DNA of 64,000 bases from Basidiobolus meristosporus CBS 931.73 (GCA_002104905.1 MCFE01000021.1:172027-236026), one strand, 5' to 3'. Shown: positions 44,593 to 57,106, counted from the stretch's first letter. Program-made: numbers and translations. The notes: generated by a model from the letters alone, not told the origin.

Positions 44593-46550
44593 ACGGGAGC
44601 TCGAATGAGCCAACCTACTTGGAATGCAGCCATTCAAAGTAGGGAGAAGTCTAATGACTCAGGTTCCACAGTGTGATAGATTACGGAGAAACAGGTCTAG
44701 GAGATATGGGCTTTGGCCCACTAATCGTGGGTGGGTGCCCCTTCTGCCAATCGATGCACAGCATAGTTGCCGAAATCCATCCCATTCCTAGGTCCCTACA
44801 AACCCGTATGGGACTAAATTCCCAACCACGTGATGCCATTTATGGTCGAGAGTGTAGGCTGAAATTCATCACTGTGGCAGTGCTGGGTTGATGTGATGTC
44901 CAGTACTCAGGGAGGTTTTGCTTTTGAAGCCAACTATCTGCAGTTGATCAGAAAATAGACTAATTGATGATATTTCTTGACAGCTATTTCGGTTAAATTC
45001 AACATGCTCATGCATCATCTAGATTCGATGGTGCATCCTAGTGAATTGCACGGTGTACCACTAGACAATCCCCCTAGACTAACGTCATATACACACTGTT
45101 CTCCAGCTTAGCCAATACAAGGAGCTGGGCAATAGAGCAAAAAGGGTGCTTGCCTGTTTGGGGTCTACTGCGCAGTTGAAACTATGGCCCTGCTGCATCT
45201 GATGTGGTTATGCCTGATCTTAACATGGAAGTATTGTGGTGTTAGCAATGCCATTTCTTGACACAGACTGGGGCGTTTTCTTCCACTAAGCAAATAGTAG
45301 TACCTTCCACTTCAGAATCAGCCGCAGACTAGGCTGAGTGGATGATTGCATTTATCCTGCTGTAATCTTCGCCAGAAATACACGCAGAGAATGAATTTGA
45401 TGGGTGGTATTACTGCTAACCAAATCCACCCTATCAACACCAAGCTTGCCATTTTTGATAACTGCGTGCAAATGAATGGAAGAGAGTAAATATAGCTACA
45501 CTCCACAGCGGGGATGTCTCAACATAGAAAGGAGAGACTGAGTGTTCAGTTTGTAACGGACCGTTAGCATCTCAAGGTGTGGTCTGTTGGCTTTGGTCCG
45601 AGTTCGCACAGCGCAAGTGGAAAATCGGTCTGGAATTGCTGGACTCTGCTTCTCATGCAGAATGAAACGCTTGGATGTTTCACAAATTACTCAGTATGCA
45701 ATGTGTAAATATAACTGCTCTGCCAGAATAACACCCATTATGCCAATCGATGAGAATGGCGAGCGAAATTAATCCCCGATCTGTCATATATTTAGGTGAT
45801 ACATGGGCAATAGAGGCAAGTCGCCAGCCTTAATATTATCCCACAGTGAAGGAAATTTACCACAAGGTGCGAAGAGCTCATCATCTAATTATATAGTATA
45901 GCGTAAAATAGATCTCTCGCAAGTCTCGATTACAATTGAAAGATGCCGACCGTTTGGAATTTGGCATACCATTGGGTGCCAGATGAAATCCACACCGCTC
46001 AAACCTGTCTTATTCCGTGAGCATTCCAGCTGTAGCAGACTTACTAGTCCAGTCATAATCATGCGTCAATGCAAAAGATCTGAAAAGTGTCACTTGTCCA
46101 AGTATGAAACGGACCTAATTCGCTCCTGTAACAATCCTTCGAACTCTATTTTTATTTCAGTTAGGCTGCGTTGACCGCCTTTTCATTACAAAGAGTCTCT
46201 GTCCATATCCTCATGACGCAACTAAGAGTGGTGCTTGAATATGATTCATTCCTTGGTGGTATAAGTTTATCCAATGCTAACTTCAATTACTTGCTCTTAG
46301 TATTGTGTGCGCCTGATTGGAGGACTGGGGCTAATTTGCTATCTATTCCGCCACCACCAATCCTTTGTTGCTTCGCAATATCTTATAAATTGGCGGCCTT
46401 GGTGCTCAGCTAGCATGGTGACCCCATGGCTTAAAACCATCTAACCTTAATTCCCTACTCCGGCTAACCTATTCCATTAACTATATAGCTTCTTCGGACA
46501 ACAAGTTGCAAAATACACTTTTGCCTTAAACACATATACCTACCCCCAGC
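44593..46550. other. Intergenic region, 2.0 kb, divergent promoters
   Basis: AT-rich, no recognisable protein or RNA gene. Short open frames (45318-45506 minus, 46171-46413 plus) lack family features. A CAAACCT/AACCT-rich leader directly precedes the SH3 gene start. Confidence 0.55.
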
Positions 46551-49068
46551 ATGCTACTCCTCAAGTCATTCGTAGGCTCTATTAAATTACCAATCCTCAG
46601 CTTAGCAGCTTTTGCAACCGTCTCGAACTCGTTAACTTTGGGTAGTCCCAGCCAGGGAAACTATCGCGCCCTTGAAGGTGACTTTCGTTTACGCGCCATT
46701 TTCATTGCGTATATTAACACCTCGCTCATCAGAGTCCTCTAACTTGCTTGATCAGAAGCATCCCCGGCCACACCGTGTTAAACGGCAGGATGATGGGTAT
46801 GATGGCGATGATGACGGCCCTACCTCATTTACACCATCGATAATTCAATCCCCTGCAACTCAGCCATGGTCAAATCGCCCAACCTCGTTCGGAGTAACTT
46901 CAATACTGCCCAGTAACGCAATATCAAGCCAAATTCCTGCTAATTCCATTCCACAGGTCGCTCCGACCTCAAATATGAACTTGACTCCTTACCCCAATGG
47001 TACACCAAATCCCAATGTACCAGCAGTAACCCCGCCCATAAACCCGGCTCCACCACCATTGGCTCAAACGACTAATCCACCTAATCCCCCAATTACTTCC
47101 GCAAGCCAATTTGTCAGTGCAAACCCACCCTTGCCCACATCGAATATCGGCCCTCCCTACTCATCCCTCGTAAATCCCTCGACTTCGTTCGCAGACTCTC
47201 GCCTCTATACGCCAACCGCAGTGCCTCCATCCTCCTTAATGTACTCCACATCGATTCCGATCAATTCGAATACATTGCTGCCTACCCCAAGCCCAGCGGT
47301 TACCATGAGCAACTCGATCTCCTCATACAACGATATCCCATCATTTTCGAGCGTCGAAAGTGTTGCACCAGCAGATCCTTCAGGATATGCCCCACCTTAT
47401 CCACAAGTCAATGGCACCGATAGTGACACCAACACCAACGACGTTTCCACCGGCAGTGATGGCGGTGGCGAAACAAACAACTCCGGAGCAATTGCCGGCG
47501 GAGTGGTGGGAGGAGTCGCAGCGATAGCAATTTTGGGTGGATTGATAGCGTATCGGCATAGAAGAAATAAGCGGGAGGGCTCTGATATGGCTTCACTGGA
47601 AGGTGATGGTCATGATCCATCTTCATCAGAGCAGGGATTTTTTGCAAAATTTAACCGAGGAATAAGGGGCCAAAGCTCGATTCCTTTCGCCAGGCAAGGC
47701 AATCAGCCACCAGCCCCAGACGGAAACATGAGACAAGGTAAATCCAATCCGGAATTGGGTAACGCCAATGCGCAATCTAACTTCGTCCGTAGATGTAGCC
47801 CAGGATACGCCGAGCATGAGCATGAATGTGAACATCGATCGTCCACCAAATAGATTTGACCCTCCAGGTATGCCATATTGTCTGATACCATTTTGTTTCG
47901 TGGCGTCAAAGCGGTATTCATTGTTTCAAGTGTTCTCCACACCTCCAGGGTTGAGCACTCATGAGCCCCAGAATAACCGAAGTCTCGTGAATGGGCCTAA
48001 TTCGGCACCAGAAAGCTACGAGAAGGAACCGGACTTCCCTGGTAAGTGTTGATCTGTACTGCTCATGGAGTTTGCTAATATTTGGCGGTTGCTGTATTTT
48101 TAGAGTCTGTACGAAGTACCAGGTCTCTCACTTCCCCTAACAGAACGCAGCCAAATAGTATCACCACTACACCACTGCCCAGTTTCCAAAACGAGCCCGT
48201 TAACTTGAAGAATCCTATTTACCACAAGCCAACTTCGGAGCCAGGCTCCCGGACGTTAGCAAAAAACCTGGATTCTGAGCTGAATTCGGCAATGGCTCCT
48301 CCGATCATTGCTAACATGGCAATAGCCAGGTCACATGAGAACGGAGTGAGTCACTCACTTGGAAAGAGCTCTGGCGCTTTGTCTCAGCCCGATGAGGACA
48401 CCCCTGATGTTGCAACCATATCTCAATGCGAATGGCCTCTAGAACCTCAGGGGAACGACAGTGTATCTCATATCTCTAAAGATGTTGTGGCTGAGCCCAG
48501 AAACGGACCACCTGAGGTTCCTAAAAAGGAATTCTCGTCATCAAATTCCAATTTCGATATCCAGAACATGCCCGGGCTAGTTAAAATCAAGAATGAGACG
48601 CCACGTGACCAAGTGAAGAACCTGAGACTTGGTAATCCCTCCAAGACGAGTCTTGCCAGCAAAAAGTCCGCGATGAGTGAAGGTGGCAACTTCGAAGAGC
48701 CGCTAGAGGGTAAGCTTTCGATGCTGGAAAAAATGACGTCTCAACTAATATGCATGCTTTTCAATGTAGAAACGGTTATTGTTGGCTTCAGCCAAAGCCA
48801 GTCTACGTTAAGCTCTCATGCTTCAGAGGGCCCAGCGGTGCATCGCCCCTTTAGTAACAATGATTTATATAACACGCGTCTTGTGATGACTGCCGTTTCG
48901 TCGTACATGCCTCAGAGACCAAACGAACTACTAGTACTTCCTGGAGATAAACTAATGGTAAGCGAGGAGGTTGGGGAGGAGTGGCTAGTAGGTTATAATA
49001 CCTCTCGAAATCAGGGCGTGAAAGGATATTTCCCTCGTGGATGTGTAGTTGGTGGCTATTTTGATTAG
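46551..49068 (+). CDS. Single-pass membrane protein with Pro/Ser/Thr-rich ectodomain and C-terminal SH3 domain
   Basis: Six exons are inferred: 46551-46677, 46733-47737, 47793-47867, 47931-48041, 48104-48709, 48770-49068. The introns are 55-63 bp and the protein is 740 residues. Two introns (47868-47930 and 48710-48769) are multiples of three and open, so they were chosen on splice signals and could be retained. The protein starts with a signal peptide (SFVGSIKLPILSLAAFATV). A long Pro/Ser/Thr/Asn-rich part follows, suited to O-glycosylation and a wall-facing position. One membrane segment near residue 295-317 (GGVVGGVAAIAILGGLIAY) is followed by a basic stop-transfer RHRRNKR. The cytosolic tail ends in an SH3 fold (PNELLVLPGDKLMVSEEVGE, EEWLVGYN, GVKGYFPRGCV). 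It resembles fungal wall or osmotic sensors in layout, but I cannot match it to a named gene. Confidence 0.8.
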
Positions 49069-51870
49069 ATAACCAAGCCTAAGATTGTTGATATAATCCA
49101 TAAACCGAAAGCGTTTATCCCAATAAGCGAGATAATAAGCGAAAATATGCTATTGCCAGTTCTTCCATCTAAGCACACATAGAACCTTACCGATATTGAT
49201 TTTGAATAGATTAATGCTAAATTAAAGCTGAATCATAAACCAACTTTGGGCCGCTCTGCCGGTAATAATAGAGTAAAGGAGCAGTACGCAACTAAATTAT
49301 TTGTTGGCGTCACAACCAGTTTGTGACTGACATATTTACATCCAATTTGTTGCACACTCATCCCAACAAGCACCAACAACGAGAGCAATTTGATTTTGTT
49401 AGTCGATTTTACCGTGCTGCAAGGAGTAATCACTAGGACTTTTCATGAAGCTCATTGCCAAAATCCTTCAGCAGGCTGTTGGTACCATCTACCAATTTCC
49501 TATATGTGTGAGAATGATGGACACAGATAGCCTATTGCGATTTGAATGTTTGGGGCCCAGACAAACCGGAGCGTTTGACCCTCCCGTAGCGGAATCGCTG
49601 GTGTATGCATACCGAAGTTAACGCAAGGTAATCACGTCTCGTCAAGCGATAGTACCTCTAGGTGATCCAAGGTATTGAAATAAATGCTAACGCTGCAAAT
49701 ATAAGCTTACTTTTCACTGCCAAACATGGGGCTGTTTATAGCAAGGGGAGGATCAGCGATCTTCTTCAAGTGCCACACATTCGATAGGCCAACCATGGCA
49801 CAGCACCAAGACAATCTTGATCTATCTTCACTAACATCCCCTGAAGTTCCATAATAAGCACCCGTATGACGCAAACAATGCAGCTCTCTTTTTGGCGAGT
49901 AAACCGCATTGCTCTTGGCGGATGGTGGGTTGTCAAACAGAATGGCCACGCAGCGTCCATTGCCTTCTAATCCAGCAACCCCAGATATTCATAAAAAAGG
50001 CTAAATAAAGGGTTTTGCTAATCAACTGAAGGGATGACTTATGCAGGCTCGCCATATGAAGCCGCTAAAAAGAGTTCAAGGTATCGTATACGCGCGACTA
50101 AAATCTGTTGCTGCTAGTGCATCGAGCTGCCTGTTAAGCACCCTGCCTATGAGATAGCAAATGTATGAAATATACTGGGTAATGAACGCTGCCTCAACTC
50201 AGGTATATTTTCCGGTAGGTGAGCCAAGATTCAATGGGCAATAAAACCGCTCATTCCATGGCTGGTGCTGCAGGTTTGCTGCATTAACCGAAGGTTCGAT
50301 TGTTTTCTATTTGGTTACTGTAGTATTGGAAAAAGAGTGGATCAAAGCGTAAACCACGGTGTTTCTGAATCTCCATCTCCATTCCCATACCACACCAATA
50401 AAACCTTCGGAAGCGTGTCTTCACCACACTGCCAGACAAAATCTCTAACCTTGATTCAGCCAGATCATGGGCCTTAATTGCTCGAAACAGGTATGAATCT
50501 AAAGTTTCTGGTGGTTGGCGGTAACACAGTGTCTACCTGGCCCTATTTGGCACCCAACGGGCTAGCTGCTAAGCACAACGGTGCGTATGATGTCACCATG
50601 GTGTGTCACCACCCAGCCCTAAAGACTAATCGCTCATGTCTATGACCAGAGTCCATAGCCCAGAGTGAGCTGGAGGTAGAGAAATTGCATCCATAAATGG
50701 TCCAAAAGTGGAAAATTATCGATCAGTGTTTGTGTTATGCGACCCCAGGTTAGTTGTGATTCGGTCCAATCGTTTATGCTGTACTGAAGCCCAGTAAACA
50801 GGACGAACCCAAACTAGATACCATGACCAATACAGTTCTGATGCAGCCTTCAAAAACACGAGCAGCATCTAGGAGCTCAAATGATACCATAATAAAGCCA
50901 GTGGAAAACAGAAGCGCTGTTCGAAGGGTGGCTATGCGCTGGCTTTCTTGCTGCTTTCATGCGCTACCTCATTTGGGATGCAAGCGCTGCCACGATCACG
51001 ATAATCAACCCACTGGACTGCATCAAGATCATAGCTAATAGCCAAACCCGACAGCTTTTCATAATTGGCAGTAAATATATCCGTCAACGCAAGAGCCTGC
51101 CTACATTGCTGAATACCTGATGCACATCGCTGTGCGTGATGGACATCAACACCCTTCGATACCAGCGTAGTCAAAACCAGGGCTGGCAGCGTAAACAACA
51201 GCAGCTGCAATCCACCTATTCGTGATGTTTAACCGACTCGTCGAGTCTGATGCATGGTTCCCATCAAGAACTCGCTAGGCTGCCCCTGTTTCATCTGCCT
51301 CCTATAGCGATGTCGTAATCGATGGACGGTATCGAAGCACGAAGAGCTGCGTGGAATCCTGAATGATTACCGAAATCGTTAACCTCAAACAATTAACCTA
51401 TTTCAGAGTAAGCTTGGTTACATGATACAAAGCCCAACCAGTTTATTAGAAAACATTTGACACTGGCCAAACAGAGTGGCAAATAGGCCACCAAACACCC
51501 AAAATCTCTAACGCGCGCACGAATGTTGTTAGGCGGCATGCTGTCTCTGTGACGAGCCCAGACTTGGAATATTCCAAACAGTAGCTGCGCTCATCCTTAG
51601 GATTGTGCTCGATTATGATAGCATCTCGGTGGTACCCAGATCTTAGCTGCCGTGCTGATATATTTCGCATGGAAATTGCGGGAATCGTTATCTTCCTAGT
51701 CCAATTTACATTAAAATGTAATACAGTTCACCAACATATGCCAGCAAAATGGCCTACATGTATTGCATAATGGAAACGGCAGTTGTGGGGCCCAAGAGAA
51801 ATATCGGATTCTGGCCTCTACATTTCTCAGATATTTGTTATTGATCACAGTGTCGATACCATTGTGTTAA
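49069..51870. other. Intergenic region with weak coding candidates
   Basis: About 2.8 kb without a supported gene. Three minus-strand open stretches look slightly protein-like: 49990-49707 (VAILFDNPPSAKSNAVYSPK), 51210-50932 (begins with a hydrophobic LQLLLFTLPALVLTTLV like a signal peptide, but from a TTG, not ATG) and 51670-51446 (IIIEHNPKDERSYCLEYS). None has a recognised domain or a clear exon partner. They could be decayed or short secreted-protein genes. Confidence 0.4.
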
Positions 51871-51878
51871 TATAAATA
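51871..51878 (+). promoter_or_regulatory. TATA-like element upstream of the Ca2+-ATPase gene
   Basis: TATAAATA lies about 300 bases before the ATG at 52177. The distance implies a leader of roughly 250 bases, possibly with a 5' UTR intron. Confidence 0.35.
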
Positions 51879-52176
51879 GTGGGCTCAGTGTAGGCTGACA
51901 GTCTGTTTTTGTCAGTGTGTTAAGGAACATCCTCATCTAGCACGTGCGCAATATCTTCACTCCTTTCCTTTATATACCTGTGCTTAGCCCATCCATCACT
52001 AAAGCCCTCACATCATCTATATTTCAAGCCTATTTCTTTCGGTTTACTTCTCTTTGGCTTACTCACTATCTTTACAAACAGGGATCATCCACAAAAGATC
52101 TTGATAGCATTCATACGTATTATTGTATCTTCGAACTAATAACCTTGATTTCACAGATTCGACTTGAAGCCTAGCC

Positions 52177-55100
52177 ATGGTTGAAAGTTCCGGTAAAGAG
52201 GGCGTGGAGATAGAGGTTAGCCAGCTCCAGGGGCCTGAATTTTCCTTTACACCCGCCCAGATAATGGAGTGGATCGACAATAAAGATCTACAAGCTCTCT
52301 TACACATTGGTGGAATAGATGGCATCATACATGGTCTTCACACCGACGCAGAGCTTGGCCTACAGACAGAAGAGGCGATTGATGAGAATACTTCGAGCCA
52401 CGTTCCTCCTGACAAACCCATAGTCGACACACTCATTACCAGTCTTAATGAGCGACGTCAGGTGTTCGGTACGAATACGCTTCCCGAGGCGAAAGCAAAG
52501 AGCATATTTCAGCTTATATGGATGGCTTACCAGGATAAGATGCTAATTCTTCTGACCATCGCTGCTCTTGTCTCTCTTGCCCTTGGGATATACGAGGACG
52601 TTACCAGAACGGATGAAGCAGAAATACACTGGGTAGAAGGCTTCGCCATCATCGTGGCTATCCTTATTGTCATTCTAGTCGGCAGTATCAATGATTTTCA
52701 GAAAGAGAAGCAATTTCGAAATCTCAATCGGAAAAAAGAGGACCGTGAGATCAAGGTTGCCAGAAATGGTTCTACCTGTCTAATCTCCATTCATGACTTG
52801 CTCGTAGGGGACATCCTTCATTTGGAGCCTGGGGATGTCATAGCTGGAGATGGGGTTTTCATATCTGGATACAATATCAAGTGTGATGAGAGTGCGGTGA
52901 CCGGTGAATCCGATGCTTTGAGTAAACTTTCTATCGCTGATTGTGTAAAGGAGCTGGAGGCCAGTTCGTCTAGACATCTACCAGACCCCTTCCTTATCAG
53001 TGGCTCAAAAGTGCTTGAGGGTGTTGGAACCTGCGTTGTCGTGGCCGTGGGCGTGAATAGCTTCAACGGCCGCACCATGATGAGTTTGCGAAGTGAATCC
53101 ACGGAGACTCCTCTACAGCTCAAACTGAATAATCTGGCCGAGACAATTGCTAAACTAGGTGGTGCTGCTGCCGTCGTGATGCTGATCGTTCTTCTCCTTC
53201 AATACTTGATCCCGTTCAAAGACGGGATACCTCCGGCAACGGTGATTATTGACCGGATTGTTGATATTTTCATCACTACCATAACTATTGTAGTGGTAGC
53301 TGTTCCCGAAGGATTGCCTCTTGCAGTAACTTTAGCGCTTGCGTTTGCTACTACAAAGATGCTCAAAGACAACAATCTTGTACGCGTGCTGTCTGCCTGT
53401 GAGACTATGGGAAGTGCCACTGCAATCTGTTCCGATAAAACCGGCACCCTTACTCAGAACAAAATGTCAATTGTTGCTGGCTTCATCGGGTCCACTCTGT
53501 CCTTCATGCAGGAGGGTAGTATCACCACGGAGCCGCAGCTGCCACCGTCGAATCTTCAGCAAATAGAGTTTTCGAAAATAGCCAGCCAACTCTCTAGCCC
53601 CACAACCGACCTCCTCCATGAATCCATTGCCATCAATTCCAGTGCGTTCGAAGGAGTCAACTCTCAAGGGGTCAAAACGTTTGTGGGATCAAAGACCGAG
53701 ACGGCAATGCTGGACTGGATGCGAGATATGGCCAATGTGGACTACCAACAGGTCAGAAATCGCTATTCTCTGGCTCAACAATGGCCGTTCAGCAGTGCTA
53801 AGAAGAGTATGTCTTCTTTGGTCCGGATCAGTAAAGAGGGTAGAGAATTTCATAGACTTTACGTAAAAGGGGCTTCGGAGATAATCCTTGGTCGCTGTAA
53901 ATATATCCTAGATGTAGGGGAATCCCAGGAGGTGCTTTCTTCGAAGGAGTTAACCAAAGATCTGAATGCCACGATTGAGAAAATAATCACCTTGTATGCC
54001 TCAAACTCATTGAGAACTATAGGCTTTGCCTACAAAGATTTCGACGACCTGGATAATGTAGAAGATGAAGTTGCACTGGAGCAGGACATGACTTGGATTG
54101 GGGTTGTTGGAATTGAAGACCCACTACGGCCAGGGGTGCCGGAGGCGGTGAAGGCATGCCAAAAGGCTGGTATAACTGTCCGAATGGTAACTGGTGACAA
54201 TATTTTGACCGCGAAATCCATAGCTTCCAAGTGTGGCATATATGATCAAAATGGAATAGTCATGGAAGGTCCCCGCTTTAGAAAACTCACGCATTACCAA
54301 ATGATGGCGATTCTACCACGCCTTCAAGTACTTGCACGAAGTAGTCCCGAGGACAAGAAGATCTTGGTCGGCAAACTACGGGAGTTAGGGAATGTTGTTG
54401 CCGTTACTGGAGATGGAACCAATGATGGGCCAGCATTGAAACTGGCCGATATTGGCTTCAGTATGGGTATTGCTGGCACTGAAGTTGCCAAAGAGGCATC
54501 ATCCATCATATTGATGGATGATAACTTTTCTTCCATAGTCAAGGCCGTCAGTTGGGGAAGAAGTGTTAACGATGCTGTGAAGAAATTCCTGCAGTTCCAG
54601 CTTACTGTCAACGTTACAGCGGTAGTGTTGGCATTCGTAAGTGCTGTATCAGATAATGAGCAATCTTCAGTATTGACCGCTGTTCAGCTCCTTTGGGTGA
54701 ATCTTATCATGGATACTCTTGCTGCTCTAGCTTTAGCTACTGATCCCCCAACGCCTGAGCTTCTGAACCGACCTCCGACTCCCCGCACCGCCTCGTTAAT
54801 TACGTTTACCATGTGGAAGATGATACTTGGCCAGGCCATATTCCAGATCACCGTGTCCCTAGTTCTGCTATACACGGGCCCTACTCTTTTACGCATCGAC
54901 ACCAACATCGATAGCCAGAAGCAGGGGCTCAACACATTAATCTTCAATACCTTTGTTTTCATGCAAATCTTCAACGAAATCAATTGCCGCCGATTAGACA
55001 ACAAGTTGAACATTTTTTACAATATCCACAAGAACAATTTCTTTATAGTGATTTTCTTCCTGATGGTGATAGGGCAGGTACTGATTGTAAACTTTGGAGG

Positions 55101-55518
55101 TGCCGCATTCAGCACAGTTAGGATCGGGTGGTTGTATTGGGTAATCTCCTTGGTCATTGGAATGCTTTCCATACCAATCGGCGCATTTATCCGTTTGATC
55201 CCTAATTCGTTCTTCGGAGTCACATCAGATGAAGCGGACATGGAGAACCCAGCATTACGTGAGTGGAACTCACCCTCAAAGCATGTTAGAGATGAGCTAT
55301 CCCTAGTAAAATCGCTGAGAGGCGGGCGCCTTCGTACGACGACACGTACACACAAGAATCAAGTTTATGCCGCTGCCGTGTTTCCGAGTTTGGTGGCAAC
55401 GATCGTCGGAGGTGGAAATGCTGCAGATAACGCTTTACCATCAGAAATGGATGAGTCGACATTCTTCCGGTTTCTTGACGAGCATTCCGTGCAGACAGAT
55501 CAACCACCCACTTCTTAG
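52177..55518 (+). CDS. PMC1: Calcium-transporting P-type ATPase, vacuolar/plasma-membrane type (Pmc1/PMCA family)
   Basis: A single uninterrupted frame encodes 1113 residues, similar to yeast Pmc1 (about 1170). The order is a cytosolic N-terminus (LLHIGGIDGIIHGLHTD), the first pair of membrane segments (LILLTIAALVSLALGIYED; GFAIIVAILIVILVGSIND), an actuator domain with TGES (residues 242-245), membrane segments with the PEGLPLAV ion-site motif, the phosphorylation site Asp420 in SDKTGTLTQNKM, a nucleotide domain (KGASEIIL; GIEDPLRPGVPEAV; MVTGDN), the hinge TGDGTNDGPALKLAD (from Thr744) and the C-terminal membrane domain with WVNLIMDTLAALALATDPPT. This last motif marks type IIB Ca2+ pumps. 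It pumps Ca2+ out of the cytosol using ATP, in fungi mainly into the vacuole. The ATG at 52177 gives the expected N-terminus and all key residues are present. Confidence 0.95.
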   Translation: MVESSGKEGVEIEVSQLQGPEFSFTPAQIMEWIDNKDLQALLHIGGIDGIIHGLHTDAELGLQTEEAIDENTSSHVPPDKPIVDTLITSLNERRQVFGTNTLPEAKAKSIFQLIWMAYQDKMLILLTIAALVSLALGIYEDVTRTDEAEIHWVEGFAIIVAILIVILVGSINDFQKEKQFRNLNRKKEDREIKVARNGSTCLISIHDLLVGDILHLEPGDVIAGDGVFISGYNIKCDESAVTGESDALSKLSIADCVKELEASSSRHLPDPFLISGSKVLEGVGTCVVVAVGVNSFNGRTMMSLRSESTETPLQLKLNNLAETIAKLGGAAAVVMLIVLLLQYLIPFKDGIPPATVIIDRIVDIFITTITIVVVAVPEGLPLAVTLALAFATTKMLKDNNLVRVLSACETMGSATAICSDKTGTLTQNKMSIVAGFIGSTLSFMQEGSITTEPQLPPSNLQQIEFSKIASQLSSPTTDLLHESIAINSSAFEGVNSQGVKTFVGSKTETAMLDWMRDMANVDYQQVRNRYSLAQQWPFSSAKKSMSSLVRISKEGREFHRLYVKGASEIILGRCKYILDVGESQEVLSSKELTKDLNATIEKIITLYASNSLRTIGFAYKDFDDLDNVEDEVALEQDMTWIGVVGIEDPLRPGVPEAVKACQKAGITVRMVTGDNILTAKSIASKCGIYDQNGIVMEGPRFRKLTHYQMMAILPRLQVLARSSPEDKKILVGKLRELGNVVAVTGDGTNDGPALKLADIGFSMGIAGTEVAKEASSIILMDDNFSSIVKAVSWGRSVNDAVKKFLQFQLTVNVTAVVLAFVSAVSDNEQSSVLTAVQLLWVNLIMDTLAALALATDPPTPELLNRPPTPRTASLITFTMWKMILGQAIFQITVSLVLLYTGPTLLRIDTNIDSQKQGLNTLIFNTFVFMQIFNEINCRRLDNKLNIFYNIHKNNFFIVIFFLMVIGQVLIVNFGGAAFSTVRIGWLYWVISLVIGMLSIPIGAFIRLIPNSFFGVTSDEADMENPALREWNSPSKHVRDELSLVKSLRGGRLRTTTRTHKNQVYAAAVFPSLVATIVGGGNAADNALPSEMDESTFFRFLDEHSVQTDQPPTS

Positions 55519-56236
55519 TGATTATTTCATGCGCAATATCCCGTGTTACATTCGTATATACATGCAAGTCAGGCTTTGCCGTTGAAAAGGCTACTGGCAT
55601 CTAGTCAGGAGCACGACCTAGATTGCACTTTTTATATATATATATGCTGAGAATCCTGATACTGTTACATTCACACTCGTTACTTGTTTAGCATCCATCT
55701 AATAGCCAGTCATATTAGGCGCGCATCACAAGAGTTAGCCCACCATTTTGTATCTACATTTCAATGCGATTTTTCCGTCCTCCTCATGCTGTTGGGTTAC
55801 TCGTCTATGCAACGTTCTTATTTCAGTTCTGATTTCAATGTAGTGTCCATTTAATTAGATATTATTGCTAGAAATTATAATATTAAAATACATCCAGCCG
55901 TGTATCTTTGTTAGATGCTTTCATATATGCATATTTGCGAGTAATTAACTCTACCATACGTTGGAATGGCCAATACCACTTAATGTGCTTGAATGCCGAC
56001 GGCTAATAACGGACGGATTATTATTCGAATCATGCTGTGGATGTAGATATTGGCACCGTGTAGCAAGGCTGCGTGGGAACTCAGTTACTCTCTCCATGCA
56101 CTTAGGATTACTGTTTTTCCACACGCTTCCAAACCTGGAGTTGCTTGGGGGATTTTATTGGGCTACAAAATACTTGCGATGGGCTACTAAAAATAAACAG
56201 GTCACTTTGGCGGATGCTGCTGAATGTAAATACTGC
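55519..56236. other. Transition from gene island to subtelomeric array
   Basis: About 700 bases of AT-rich sequence with a short TATATATATATATG run near 55632-55645. No gene is recognised. The first telomere-like tract follows. Confidence 0.55.
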
Positions 56237-56254
56237 TTAGGGTTCGGGTTAGGG
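56237..56254 (+). repeat. Interstitial telomeric tract (TTAGGG, TTCGGG, TTAGGG)
   Basis: Three tandem hexamers, the middle one with A to C, read TTAGGG on the plus strand. They sit directly at the 3' end of the first LINE fragment. The direction places the chromosome end on the right. They are the innermost of a series of such tracts. Confidence 0.85.
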
Positions 56255-56805
56255 AGGGAAAGTCATCATTGTGGTGAAATCCTTATTTCGCTAAATAGGT
56301 AAACAAAGCCACTAAAGCTAAAAAGTACATAAGCCAGCTAAGAGGTTATAAATTTCTTGAGTATATATTCTAACTTCAACTTAGTTTCTTTGGTAAAATT
56401 GCACTGAATTAAATGAAGCTCTTCTGGAGAGAAGAGAAAGTTGAGGGGTTTTGGGAGAATCACAAATTGTAAATGGTACTTGTCTATAGAGTGAATATTG
56501 CAGCAAAAGCCTGGAATCATGTTTTCAAGGAAAGGGGTATGGACATTGAGGCAACCTTGCCAAAGTGCAAGAAGGTGGTCAAGAGCCACATCCCTGGACT
56601 TTTCTGCTTCCAGCAACTTTGTAGCTAGTTCAGTCACTGGAGGAGATTTAGCAAGGATCTGCTAATAGGATGATTTATGAGAGTGTTGCTGATAAAGCCA
56701 TTGCTGAACTAGTGAGTTACTAGACAGTCAGAGCTTCAAAAGGAAGGATGCTCTATGGAGAATTATACAGATTTGATATGGGTAGAATCTTGGAGTTAGG
56801 GTTCT
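56255..56805 (-). mobile_element. LINE fragment L1, 5' truncated and decayed
   Basis: From its 3' end (left) it has the tail GGTGA...TCATC hairpin, then the end of the LINE ORF on the minus strand (open 56637-56338: ALWQGCLNVHTPFLENMIPG, ending KKFITS). Upstream are decayed pieces to about 56805 that match the part with FYPYQI in the other copies. The carboxy-terminal pattern (HTPFL, LP-PL-FLF-PEELHLI) corresponds to the end of the 917-residue ORF at 59373-62126. Confidence 0.8.
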
Positions 56806-56944
56806 AGTTCTTTATTGGGAAATTAGCACTCAAAGTGAAATCTTTAAATATGACAAAGTCATATGAATACAGACACTAATATAGGAAGTTAGCAACTACT
56901 TTGCCAATAGAAGAGATAAAAGAAACTGTAAAAGCTATAAAAGA

Positions 56945-57106
56945 AAAGGGTAGGGTAGGGAAAGTCACCAAAGTAGGTGAAGTCTTTATTTGATTTCAGA
57001 CAAATCTAGCTACAAATAAAGAAGCCAGCTGGGAATATAAGGTTCCCATAGAAAATACTAAGCTGAATATGAATAAATCTAAGCTAAAGTTAAGGCAGTA
57101 TCCTTA
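56945..57106 (-). mobile_element. LINE fragment L2, 3' tail only
   Basis: A G-rich start (GGGTAGGGTAGGG) is followed by the conserved tail (GTCACCAAAGTAGGTGAAGT, then CTTTATTT and AAAGAAGCCA). The copy is truncated after about 150 bases, before recognisable coding sequence. Confidence 0.7.
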
